Of a DNA stretch of 64,000 bases, positions 53,558 to 63,893 are shown piece after piece; position 1 is the first letter of the stretch, and each line of letters opens with the position of its first letter. Under the pieces are notes generated by a model. The model was given only the letters and a program-made list of their open reading frames with translations. It did no database searches and was not told the origin of the DNA. Location: NCBI GenBank assembly GCA_002118135.1, contig BDIU01000476.1, forward strand, positions 46,469 through 110,468, in the 5' to 3' direction. Source of the DNA: Trebouxia sp. TZW2008 (taxonomy: Eukaryota > Chlorophyta > Trebouxiophyceae > Trebouxiales > Trebouxiaceae). The position numbers and the translations under genes are program-made.

Positions 53558-56500
53558 CTATAAACTCAGCCTGGCTACTGCCCGCTCAGCAACAGCAACA
53601 CTAGAGACCTTGAATCTATGACCCTGATTGACAGCATTGGTCAAATTCATGTTGTCAAACTTCAAAATACATCCCTTGGAATCTCCACTGTGCTGAAAGG
53701 GAATCAGAGCATGATGTTCTTGGGATGCATGCGCTTTGGAGCTTGCATCAATGTCAAACTCGTCACATTGGCATGCACCCAAGCATGTGACTCGGGCAAT
53801 ACCCATATTCTCGTAGCTGCTCAAGTAACCCACACTGAGTTGATCTGAACTTGTACTTTCCATTGGAACAGACAAAAACAGGCTAGTGAGGATGTCATCG
53901 GTTTGAAACCCTGGTTTCTTACCCTCAAGCCATCTCCAGCCATAGTTGTACAGAACCATGTCTTGCAAAGCACCTCCTCTATTGCACTGACTAACCTTGG
54001 CGTCATCAGACGCACTGACGTAGAGAGGGGCAGGTACAGGCGTGTTCTCTTTAGGCAGTTCCTGGAAGCCCTGAGTCAGGGCTTTTTTGAGAGCCCCTTG
54101 GAGAGCTTCAATGACCAACCCCCCCAGCAACCCCACCCCCCTGCCAGAGGGGTGAATCTCATCTCTCATAAATAACTGATCTGGAGTGAAACCTTCCGCC
54201 TCGGCATCAATTTCAGACCAGAAATTGTTTCTGAAGCTGACAGAATGGACATTGTAGTGTTTGACCAGGCGTTGAATGTGATCCTCTGTAGTGTTCCACA
54301 GCTTCTGTATGCAAGGGATTGTTCCTCTTGGTAGAGTGGCGCTTGTTGATATCTGCATACGTACACATTTAGCGTCGATCATGCTTTGGCAAATTGCACT
54401 TGAGTCAGCATATGTACCCACTTCGTTGATCGTGTCTTGGCAAATTTGCTTGTCAACACAAGGCATGCACACACAGTGATTGGGGAGTTTGAGCTCATCT
54501 ACCACATCAGTGTCATTGCTGTACGGCACAGCTTGCCTAGACATGCAAGGTGCATATTGCATTGATCATGTTCTGGCGACTTTGACAGACGGCACAAGCA
54601 CTGTACGACCAGAATGTGCACCCTGGGATATTTACAGTGGATCAGAGTGTCACTGCCGTGCATTACAGCTTGCCATAGCATGCATGGCACATGCAAAGCA
54701 TGCAAATGAAGACAAATTGGCTGCAGGTATTGACAAGAGGCTGTTTTCAAGGCAGCATGAAACAGTAAAGCACAGATGCTGTTGAACACTTGAATGCCAG
54801 ACGTCCTTACGGTGACGTACAACACAAGGCAGCATGGCAGGATAGGGCTTGTGCCGCATGCACCTAGCGTTTTTGCTAGAAAATGCAACAAAATCATTGC
54901 TATGATTATGATTACGATCATGGATTTTTATTACAAAGTTGATTTGTGTTGTTGTTTACGATTATAGCAGCTGACCTGCTGGGACTCTGAGCAGTCATGG
55001 ACAGGACTCCACCAATGGACGATGACTACAGCTGGCTGATGAGGCAGCCTCAGCAGCCGCCTTAGAAGCTGCTCATAACCCTTGATCTGGTGCTCTGGTG
55101 GAATAAATCTGCACATCGTGCTAAAGCATCAAGACTGAAGCATATGACAGAAGTTTGCTATAAGTAGCGCTTGATCGTGTGCTGATGAGTTTTATCTTTA
55201 AAGCATGGCTCAAGCATATGACAGATATTTACTGCAGCGGACTCATTCTACCAGCACAGCATGGCTGAAGCATTCTGAATGTTGCTGGCGGCCCAGACCA
55301 TCTATCAATGGAAACCACAGCGTTTGCATGCTTTGGTAACAGCATCACTGCTCTGATCTGGTGATGAATGTAGTACACAGAAGCAGAGCCCGTTATCTCA
55401 TTGCATGATTAGTGGCTGCCGATTTGAGCGCAAGTGGGGTGCATGCTTGACTGAACCAGAGCAGTACTGCTGGCTAAGAGTTGCTTTCCAATCAGACGTG
55501 GGTGTACGGCACTAACCTTGCAAGCAGTAGTGCCTTTGGTGTGTTGAGAAGCGCTGCATGCTGATAGTGTCGGAGCCACTGACACTGCGGGACTGCTATG
55601 GCATGATAATGCACTCAAAACACATTGAGTGAGGCTGCAAGCTGCTTTCACTGCATTCATCATTGATTTTGTGCTGTTGAATGTGATGCATGCGCTCATG
55701 ACCGTGCATCTGGTGGTTGGGCACAAACCATGAGCAATTCTGAAACTGCTGCACGCTCACCTGTCATTGAGCGAGAACTCTATGAGCACCAGATCTGAGG
55801 TGGGATTGACCATGGCGTCAAAGCACTGAGATGCTGTGCTGGATGTGATCCCGCCAATGGCAGAGTTACTAATCTGCATCTGCGCACAATGTACACTGCA
55901 CTTGAGATACACGGTGAAACGCACTTGCCTGCTAAGGTCATGACAAGGCATGACCACTGCGAGCACGCATAATGGTTGACACGATGCCTATGCATATCAT
56001 TGCATTTCTGAGTTTCCTGAAACAGCCGCTCAAATATAAAAGGTTCCAACTCACAATGGCTGTACATTGAGTGTTGGCATGTATCCCATGCACATATGAC
56101 ATGTACATTGGGCAATCAGGCAGTCCATAGATCATCTCGCTTGCCTGTGAGCGCATCTGAAGCAACCACTTGGAGACAGGAGTTGTCCAACACCCAATGC
56201 CTATACAGTAGGTGTCAACATAAACCCAATGCCAATACACTTTCAGGTAAGAGACGAATGCTTGCACTTGCTCAAGCAGAGACAGAAGTCACCCAACACC
56301 CGTTGTCAGGCTCCTTGCAGTAGGCCGCTGTCACGCTGCCTTCAATGAAAGTCACCCAACGCTCCATGCCTATGCGATATTCATTGCACTTGCCTGTGGG
56401 TTTTCTTGGAGTAGCCAATCAGAGACAGGAGTCACCCAACACCCAATGCCAGGCACCTTGCAATAGGCCGCAGTCACGCTGCCTCCAATGCACATGCGAT

Positions 56501-57953
56501 ATCTTCTTTCAGTGAGTAGACAATAGACTGATTGTTTGCACTTGCCTGTGGATTTTCTTGGAGTAGCCAATCAGAGACAGGAGTCACCCAGCAGCCAATG
56601 CCAGGCTCCTTGCAGTAGGCTGCCGTCACACTACCTCCAATGAAAGTCACTGCCATTTGCTTCTTGCGCTTCATCAATCCCTCCAGCCTTGCTGTTGACG
56701 TCAGAAAGCCGAAAGTGAAAGGCTCAAAGGATTGCCCAGCCTGTTCCAGTCACACTTGACCAATTGATAAATGTCCACTTGCTCTCATTTCGCTTGGTTA
56801 CTGCTACAATTGAATCAAGCATGGACCCATTTGGTGTCAAACACAGAGCAGAGTGGCATTCTCTCTGGCGACATAAACATCACAATGTTATGGGCCAATG
56901 GCTGGCACTGCTGGTTGAAGATGATAGAAACATGCAAGCCAAGCAGCTGTGCATCTCTAGACGCTGAAGAGCACTTGCTGATGTGCCATTTGTAGCCTGC
57001 TTTGCAAAACATTGCAAGTAGCCATAGACCTACTTGGCAGCAGGTTATGTGCAAGGACCTGTCTGCGTTGCACATCCATTTGGCTGCAATCAGCTGCCTC
57101 CATGCCACTCTTTGAGAAGCTGGTTCAGGACAGCTGGCTTGCAGCAATTTCTGACAGACTTGCATGGAGGCAGCTGATTGCTACTGTACACAAATACTCG
57201 TGGGGTTTCAAAGCCTGCTTAGCAAGCACTTGTAGTGAATGATTGAGAGATGCTTCTGACAGACTTGCATGGAGGCAAGTCATTGCGCCTACATGTAGAT
57301 ACTCGCTGGGTTTCAAAGCCCGCCTAGCAAGCACTTGTAATGATTGATTGAGTGATGCTTCTGACAGACTTGCATGGAGGCAAGTCATTGTGCCTATATG
57401 TACGTACTTGCTGGGTTTCACAGCCTGCCTGGCAAGCTTCTGTAATGAATGAATGATTGATGCCTTACCGGCTGAAGCTCATGGTACAGCATGTAGTGGG
57501 TGCTGTTCAGGCTGTTCTTGAATCTGTACTTGGCATTGTCTTTTGCAAAGGGGTCTGGCGCAGGTGGTGTGGGTGGAGGTGTATGTATTGCTGCATCAGC
57601 TGTGCTCGTCTGGGTGATCCCGTTGCCTGTGGCTTTGCTGCTGTCCAGTACTAGCTCATGCTGAAAGTGAGACTTGGTAAAGCCTGCAAACAGCAGGCAG
57701 CACGTTCGCACTTTGGGTTTCAGCAAGGTGAAAAGCGCACAGCACGTCAATGACCATGCAGGGAGCAGCCACTTCGAAGGTTTGGTGGCTGTACACCAGA
57801 CTGTCTTTGAGCAATGGGAAGAAGCAATAGCTCCTGTCATTCGTCGCTGCATTCGTGGTGTAGCGTGAGCCTATTACCTTCGATCCAGGCTCCGCCGAGA
57901 CTCCAGATCAGAATAGGCAAAAGGATCCACCCCAAGTAGCGCGTTAATGCCAT
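53558..57953 (-). CDS. SGNH/GDSL-type hydrolase with N-terminal membrane segment
   Basis: Probable secreted or Golgi-lumen esterase/acyl-transferase-like enzyme. Model exons: 57878-57953, 57469-57683, about 56546-56680, 55761-55879, 54976-55108, 53558-54352, in phase, about 490 residues. MALTRYLGWILLPILIWSLG at the N-terminus is a signal anchor or signal peptide, followed by a Pro-rich stalk (HTPPPTPPAPDPF). SGNH blocks: block I FIGGSVTA with the catalytic Ser, SNSAIGGITSS (block II Gly), LIEFSLND (block III Asn) and RDEIHPSGRG (block V Asp/His). Joining exons 3 and 4 gives NPQ|MQISNSAIGG, matching the family. Exon 3 ends with a GC donor (CAG|GCAAGTG), and its acceptor choice is uncertain. 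The C-terminal ~200 residues (YGWRWLEGKKPGF, CDEFDIDASS) are the extra domain found in algal members. The substrate is unknown. Confidence 0.85.
56150..56500 (-). repeat. Decayed tandem copies of SGNH exon 3
   Basis: Functional exon 3 encodes IGGSVTAAYCKEPGIGCWVT and PVSDWLLQENPQ. Copies downstream in the intron: about 56385-56500 (IGGSVTAAYCKVPGIGCWVT, full to NPQ and the GC donor), 56285-56350 (EGSVTAAYCKEPDNGCWVTS, then broken) and 56150-56215 (GCWTTPVSKWLLQMRSQ, also followed by GCAAG). Confidence 0.9.
57149..57464 (-). repeat. Three 105-bp tandem repeats in SGNH intron 2, open on the minus strand
   Basis: Units start at 57149, 57254 and 57359 (TTCTGACAGACTTGCATGGA) and end only a few bases from the exon 2 donor at 57463-57468. 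Because 105 is divisible by three, the minus strand stays open across the array and would encode a 35-residue repeat (ALKPSEYLHVGAMTCLHASL). No splice evidence supports translation. Confidence 0.85.
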
Positions 57954-59031
57954 GTATTTCGGTCAGGCAGTTTAGGCTCGGTGCGGTCCTGACTCGCGAG
58001 ACGATAGCTTGACGCGCATGCGTGCCGCGGGACTACAGCCCGCTGCCGTGCAGCAATCTTGGGCGCCTCTGACGCGCGAAGTTCGGCACAACCCAGACCA
58101 CCGACCGACAACGGTTTTCGCACGTGTACCAAACACTCTACGCGCAGGCTTTGAGCTGCGCAGTTGCACCCGCGAGGTAGCGGCTCAGTCTGACGAGAGC
58201 TGTTCAGGTGCTGCGCGATCAGTTGGTGCGGTCTGTGCCGCAGGGGCAGGTTGTTCGGGGCTCAAGTGTTGCAGATGAGGTCATGAGCATCAAATGCTTG
58301 TTCATCTTCATCCATGCTGCCTGTGTGTGAAGTCAACTCCATGCGTTTGGCACTATTGTTAGAGACTCAGAGGTCACTTGCGCATGAGAGGTTCTGCGAC
58401 AAAACTCACATTTAAGCTGATGCATATGCCGCACATGTCTGCACACAACATAGACCTTACAGTTGGCAGCATTGTTGAGGACCCTATCAACAGGCTTTCA
58501 CAGTTGTTGCACCATACCCTTTGCCATTGGTGCAAGCAAGTGCCAGCAACAGCACCAGTGAAATAGTTTGCTGATAACGTTGATGCCACAGCCTTTGCTG
58601 AAAGGCGCTCTGTCACACAGAAACTTTAATGTCAAACCTGCAAACTTTGCAGAGTTTAAGAGCTGCCCTGAGCACGTTGGCCTGCTGCTTGTTCAATGTA
58701 CTGATGTGGTGCATGTGGATGCAATACTTGCTTCTCCCTCAAGTCCTTCCAGAATTATGACAGAAACAGCAAGCCAGCATGTTTCCTGTGTTCATCGTCA
58801 AAACCAGCGTCGTAGGCAGTTCTGGTCTCGTTGTGATGCAGACAATCTGGTGCAATGATGGCGACAGTCTGTTCTATGTAAGACAAGAGATCATAATGAC
58901 AGAACAAACAGAATTGTAGAGTATCACCAAGGTTGAATTCGAAGCTTGTTTCATGCCACAAGAGGTACCTGTATTTATTTGTCGCACATTGTGTCCTTGC
59001 CGTATGACAACGACCAGCGTCATGACTACTG
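57954..59031. other. Intergenic between SGNH gene and retrotransposon
   Basis: 57954-58280 is GC-richer (promoter of the SGNH gene, CpG-containing). 58300-59031 has short unrelated reading frames and nothing I can name. Confidence 0.45.
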
Positions 59032-59041
59032 TGTGACGCTC

Positions 59042-59549
59042 GGAGGCGTAGCTATGCAAGTATGTATGCAGACGTGAATGCAAGCATGTATGCACAGATC
59101 GCAAGGTGGGTTGGCGGAGTGTGTTACTTACAAGGACAACAGCAGGGCGTTAGCTCCTGCTGGATGTAATAACTAAGTGTCAGTATGAAGCGCAAGTCTC
59201 AAAGGTCTAACTAACTCTCAACTCTACTTTCTTTTGCAAACAAAGAGCTTGCTATTTATCAAGTTATAGAAGCTTCCAAAGACAGACAGAAATGCTGTCT
59301 GGTCTCTAAGAAAAAGGGTCACAAAACTGTTGGTCAGAATGATTGCATGACCGACTGTACAAACAAAGGTCAGCCTGATGTTTGCTAGACAGACTGCAAT
59401 ACTTCAAGTTGCTACACAGGAATTGGTCAATGTTTGTCATCCCAAATTGGCTTTAAGTTCACATTTACCAACTTATGGCTTACCTAATTCACTGGCAAGC
59501 TTTGACTAATACGGACTTGCATGCTTATCTAATGCTTCGTCACAGCTGT
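59042..59549 (-). repeat. 3' LTR of the retrotransposon
   Basis: Aligns end to end with 63386-63893; I count about 16 mismatches and no long gap, roughly 97% identity. On the plus strand it starts GGAGGCGTAGCTATGCAAG and ends CTTCGTCACAGCTGT. Confidence 0.93.
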
Positions 59550-59647
59550 GACGCTCACATCCTCCCTCAAGAGAGCTTTTAAACATCTGACAAACTTAAC
59601 AAAAACATTCAGACTTATGTACATTTGAAGATTGGCTGCCGTATGGC

Positions 59648-60034
59648 TTATTGGTCTTCAAACTTCTTCAACTTCTTCAACATTCTTGGTGAATCCAGCT
59701 CCCATTTGCTCAATTCTGCAACTCTCCTGGTCCAGGTGAGACCATTGGCATCTGCTAGAATTGCCATTTGCTTTGTGTCATCTGTGAAACCTTGTACTAA
59801 ATATGGTCCTTCAGCCTTGGGCGCTAGTTTGCCTTTACGATCACTCTCTTTGCGGGCCATTTTGTGCATTTTCATGACCACAAAATCATCAATTTCAATA
59901 ACAGGTGGATCAAAACGCTTACGCAGAGTGGTTGGAACTGCACTTTTTTTGCTTGATGATGACAATTGGTGTGCCAGATTCAGGCAAAGTGGGCTGTTTT
60001 CCAGGCATGGTAGTAGGTATAACAACTGTAACAT
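59648..60034 (-). pseudogene. Integrase C-terminal GPY/F module
   Basis: Encodes IEIDDFVVMKMHKMARKESD followed by KLAPKAEGPYLVQGFTDDT and WTRRVAELSKWELDSPRM. GPY-x-V is the GPY/F motif of Ty3/gypsy integrases. It is separated from the integrase core by the TRIM-like insertion at 60027-60433 and is therefore no longer continuous with it. Confidence 0.8.
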
Positions 60035-60433
60035 ACCGGATTCGAACCCACGACTATTTCGTGGAGAGGACCCGAACTTAAGGTCTTAGCACCTTTCTTA
60101 AGCTCTTAGCACCTTTCTTGTGCGCAACAGTCCGAATCTAAATGCCGACAAGTTAATTCCTGGATCTGGATCTGAAGACGTAACTCTGTTACATCCCTCC
60201 CTGCCGGGTTTCTGATTCTTTTCTGATTTGTTATTCTGAATCTGAAATTCTGTTTGTAAAGCCCGAAACGAGGAGCTCGGCTCCGAAACCACTGCAACAT
60301 ACCGGATTCGAACCCACGATTATTTCGTGGAGAAGACCCGAACTTAAGCTCTTAGCACCTTTCTTGTGCGCAAAAGTCCGAATCTAAGTGCCGACGTGTT
60401 AATTCCTGGATCTGAAGACGTAACTCTGTTACA
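60027..60433 (-). mobile_element. 407-bp TRIM-like element (miniature LTR element) with tRNA-like B box in its LTRs
   Basis: Direct terminal repeats 60027-60193 (167 bp, with about 26 bp of small internal duplications) and 60293-60433 (141 bp) flank a 99-bp core. Minus-strand LTRs begin TGTAACAG and end in CA. A 5-bp duplication ACAAC sits on each side (60022-60026 and 60434-60438). On the minus strand TGGTTTCGGAGC follows the 5' LTR after one base, resembling the plant initiator-Met primer site TGGTATCAGAGC. A purine run GGCAGGGAGGGA directly precedes the 3' LTR. Each LTR contains GGTTCGAATCC, a perfect Pol III B box. No coding capacity. Confidence 0.75.
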
Positions 60434-60497
60434 ACAACCTTGTTATTGGAAGAGCTTGCTGTGACATCGGCTTTTGCAGTCAAAGAGGAGGGAGTAA

Positions 60498-62134
60498 TTA
60501 CAGGAGATAGAATACTGGGTACAACATTACTGGGTGTGACAGTATTTTCTGACTGACAAGCACATTTGCTACCAATTCTGGGGGTTTGGTGGGCATTGGA
60601 TAAGGCAGATTTTCAGCAATCTCTGTAGATGTTGCATTGTTCTGGTTTTCTGGTGCTTTACCATGAAGTTGTCGTTTTGCATAATCAGTCATTTGCTTGT
60701 TCTGTGCATATGATATGTTTTTCAGTGCATTGCTAAGCATAGTTGCAGAAGGACCAAAGAAATCTGCTAGAAAAGATTCAGAACACTCACCTATGTCTGC
60801 ATCAACAGTTCTCCCTTTGTTGTTGACAGGCATCACCATATCATGACCATATAACATGTTGAAAGGAGCATACTTGGTGGATGCTTGTTTGGTGGCTCTG
60901 TAACCCATGAGAAGAGTAGGAAGTTGCTTGTCCCAATTCAACGGGTCTGCTTCAGTCATCCGCACCAATGACTTGGTGATAGTCTGGTTGGCTCGCTCTG
61001 TGAGTCCATTTGCTTGTGGATGATAGGGGCTGGTCATGCGGTGGTCAATGCCGCACTTGTCTAGCAGCGTTTGGAATTCTCCTTGAAATTCACCACCTTG
61101 ATCGGTGATAACCTCAACTGGGGTACCATGCCTACATATAATGTATAACGGAGTTGAGTCTATGCGCAAGAAGGTCGTATGGAAATCACACGAGTGGCGT
61201 TGGTTGCAGTGCCTATATGCCGGTTCGTAACTCCTAAAGGACGTCACAACCTAGGACTGGTATTGTAACGCACGCAGCCGTTACATAATGTCTCTGTAAA
61301 GAACTCAGCTGTTGTTTTTGAGCTTTTGTCTGGCACTGCAGCTGCTTCAATATTTTTGGACATGTAGTCAACAGCTGTTATGATGTTTTTGTTGTTGGAA
61401 GCGCTGGTTTGGATGGGTCCAATCATATCAACACCAACTTTGTGATAAATGCCTTGTACTGTGATTGGCTGCATAGTGACAGGCTCATTAAATTTGGCAA
61501 GGCCTAGTTTACACGGTGCACAAGACTTAACATGCTCTCTGGTTTGATCTTTCAAGCCCCACCACCACCAATGGTTCTGAACAATGTTGGTAGTTTTGTC
61601 TATGCCATAATGACCATAACTGTGAGCCTTGGATATGATTTGAGGTCTGTCAGCAATGTCAGGCACAGGTCTGTCTGTAGCTTTGTGATATAGTTGCTCA
61701 CCTCTATATTCGTAGCGACGACCTTTGTTGCGGATCCTCATTTTCTCCTGTTCTGGGGCAGTTGGAGAAAAGGTGGAGTCTTTGATGTACTGTAGGGCTG
61801 GCAAATCTTCAGTGATGTCAAGGCGAGAGGTGGTGAGGTCGATGACTCTAGAGGCAGCCTTGGGTTCAGTCTCCGAGTCACAGTTGCATTTTGGACAAAG
61901 CCACGTGCCTGTAGGTACTGAAGGCAAACGTGGTCTCAAACAGGTTGTGTGGGTACCTCTGTTGCAAAAATCGCAAATCAACATAATCTCACTTTTGTCA
62001 GTGCTACCACATACTTCACAAGGAGGCTCCTCAAGGACAACACCGTGTGCAGCACCGGCACCATCCACCGTCTGCAGCCACTTGCCCCCAATTTTGACTG
62101 ACAATAATTGGGTCTTTGAGTCTCCCAGTGCCAA
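60498..62134 (-). pseudogene. PHD finger - integrase polyprotein fragment, interrupted
   Basis: The 5' reading frame (61244-62134) has a C4HC3 PHD finger (CEVCGSTDKS, CDFCNRGTHTTC, WLCPKC). The H2C2 zinc-binding part of integrase follows (HSYGHYGIDKT, CAPC), then the catalytic core start with the first Asp in VGVDMIGPI. The 3' frame (60498-61247) holds the second Asp (EVITDQGGEFQ) and Glu (PQANGLTERANQ), about 35 residues apart. The two parts are in different frames and are separated by a 144-bp insert. The first ~30 residues before the PHD finger come from the inverted palindrome arm, so the true upstream polyprotein is lost. Confidence 0.88.
61142..61285. mobile_element. 144-bp MITE-like insertion in the integrase core
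   Basis: Ends TGTATAACGG and CCGTTACA form imperfect terminal inverted repeats, and TAA flanks both sides (61139-61141 and 61286-61288). A 3-bp TAA/TTA duplication is typical of PIF/Harbinger-type elements. Insert plus duplication is 147 bp, a multiple of three, so it does not itself explain the frame change; it does introduce stops. Confidence 0.7.
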
Positions 62135-62738
62135 CTACTTTGCTCCTATCACTGCAGCAGTACCTGCTATTGCACCTATTCCAACGGACCCCCGCCTGAA
62201 AGTCCGTGCTGCAAAACGTGTGGTCACATCAGCCACACGCAAAACAAAGAAAAGCTCACCTGTCTCTGCACGCACTGTGCCAGATATTGTCCCTGCTTCT
62301 GTGTTGCTAGCCAATCTTGGCGAAGAACTAGAATACTGTTTTTAGTCAGTGCAAGTTGCATCAAGAAGGCAGACACACAAGATCAAGTCTGCCTTCTTGA
62401 TGCAACTTGCACTGACTCAAAACAGTATTCTAGTTCTTCGCCAAGATTGGCCAGCAACACAGAATCAGGGACAATATCTGGCACAGTGCGTGCAGAGACA
62501 GGTGAGCTTTTCTTTGTTTTGCGTGTGGCTGATGTGACCACACGTTTTGCAGCACGGACTTTCAGGCGGGGGTCCGTTGGAATAGGTGCAACAGCAGCTG
62601 GTGCAATAGCAGGTACTGCTGCAGTGATAGGAGCAAAGTAGTTGGCACTGGGAGACTCAAAGACCCAGTTATTGTCAGTCAAAATTGGGGGCAAGTGGCT
62701 GCAGACGGTGGATGGTGCCGGTGCTGCACACGGTGCTG
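62038..62738. repeat. Large palindrome: ~340-bp arms with a 14-nt loop
   Basis: Arm 62038-62373 is the reverse complement of 62388-62738 apart from a 15-nt block extra in the right arm and scattered changes; the loop is 62374-62387. The arms encode the same peptide in opposite directions (LLANLGEELEYCF, ARTVPDIVP). The palindrome lies where the deleted part of pol should be. Confidence 0.95.
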
Positions 62739-62958
62739 TAGAAAATGCGAACGTAACCGGTCTAAGGCTCGACGCACTGGGTATGCTTGTTGCAGCTGAC
62801 GACTCTACACACCACTTTGTAAGCGAATAGCAACCAGTGTCTAGGATCCCCAACACAGGCGACTGAGGCTTACCCGGCAGTAAACACGACAATGACGCTG
62901 AGCTGTCTCCTCGGACAGGACTCCAGACGTCACTCGACAACCCCGCGAAATGAGTCAC
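62383..62958 (-). pseudogene. Possible retropepsin-containing fragment
   Basis: The open frame contains SPVLGILDTGCYSLTKW, where DTG in a hydrophobic context resembles the retroviral-type aspartic protease active site. A Pro/Ala-rich linker and a basic segment (LKVRAAKRVVTSATRKTKKS) follow, and it ends inside the palindrome. It is too short and too diverged to be certain. Confidence 0.4.
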
Positions 62959-63367
62959 TGAGCACTATGTTCAACTATTCCAAACACAAGTCGCAGTTCG
63001 TAGTCTCACTCGCAACACAACACACACTTGTGACTCGTCACAACAAAAAGGCCAAATATACTCGCACTTACTCACAAGCACTCAGGCAACACCTCACAAG
63101 AACTTCGACACACAGATCTTACAGACAGCCACGCACGAGTCAGGCGCTCACGTTGAAGATTGGAGTAATAGTCGGGTAGAACATGTCGTCGGGGGTAGTC
63201 GTTGTCGGTAGACGGAGGTAGTCGTGGTCGTCACAGACCTGCGCGAGATTGCCCCTGGTCGAGATATTCACAAAACACTCACGATTAAAACAACTCGCAA
63301 CAAAGTCGTGCACAACGCAACAAACCTCACAACAAGTATCCTGCCACGGATTTACCTATCGGATAAG

Positions 63368-63385
63368 TTCCCGGGCAACGCACCA
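63368..63385 (-). promoter_or_regulatory. Retrotransposon primer-binding site
   Basis: The plus strand reads TTCCCGGGCAACGCACCA, an 18-nt tRNA 3' end including CCA. It is immediately adjacent to the inner edge of the 5' LTR at 63386. The pattern (T-arm CCCGGG, then an acceptor strand and ACCA) resembles a tRNA-Gly(CCC)-like end; the exact tRNA is uncertain. Confidence 0.75.
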
Positions 63386-63893
63386 GGAGGCGTAACTATG
63401 CAAGTATGTATGCAGACGTGAATGCAAGCATGTACGCACAGATCGCAAGGTGGGTTGGCGGAGTGTGTTACTTACAAGGACAACAGCAGGGCGTCAGCTC
63501 CTGCTGGATGTAATAACTAAGTGTCGGTATGAAGCGCAAGTCTCAAAGGTCTAACTAACTCTCAACTCTACTCTCTTTTGCAAACAAAGAGCTTGCTATT
63601 TATCAAGTTATAGAAGCTTCCAAAGACAGACAGAAATGCTGTCTGGTCTCTAACAAAAAGGGTCACAAAACTGTTGGTCATAATGATTGCATGACCGACT
63701 GTACAAACAAAGGTCAGACTGATGTTTGCTAGACAGACTGCAATACTTCAAGTTGCTACACAGGAATTGGTCAATGTTTGTCATCCCAAAATGGCTTTAA
63801 GTTCACATTTACTAATTTACGGCGTACCTAAGTCACTGGCAAGCTTTGACTAATACGGACTTGCGTGCTTATCTAATGCTTCGTCACAACTGT
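63386..63893 (-). repeat. 5' LTR of the retrotransposon
   Basis: Partner of 59042-59549. The inner boundary is fixed by the adjacent primer-binding site. The sequence beyond 63893 diverges from that beyond 59549, fixing the outer boundary to within a few bases. Confidence 0.93.

Larger units (their letters stand above)
59042..63893 (-). mobile_element. Degraded LTR retrotransposon (Ty3/gypsy-type integrase), minus orientation, reverse transcriptase missing
   Basis: Two direct ~508-bp LTRs bound about 3.8 kb of internal sequence. From the 5' side (right): LTR, an 18-nt primer-binding site, a possible protease fragment, a large palindrome, a PHD finger fused to an integrase, the integrase C-terminal GPY/F module, a purine-rich tract near 59561-59570, and LTR. 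No gag zinc knuckle, reverse transcriptase or RNase H is recognisable, so the element is internally deleted. Nested inserts (MITE-like 61142-61285, TRIM-like 60027-60433) and a frameshift show it is inactive. No target-site duplication is visible. Confidence 0.88.

Noticed and set aside
58009..58278. Open frame of 89 codons upstream of the SGNH gene
   Set aside because: GC-rich promoter DNA open in several frames on both strands; no codon or homology support.
59027..59041. Target-site duplication and TG...CA ends for the large LTR element (TGTGACGCTC ... GACGCTCACA)
   Set aside because: These bases exist only at the left LTR and not at the right one. The primer-binding site fixes the LTR edge at the homologous position without them.
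60035..60110. Genuine tRNA gene in the TRIM LTR
   Set aside because: It has a B box, but the T stem is mismatched and no proper anticodon or acceptor stem can be folded; the whole unit is repeated as an LTR.
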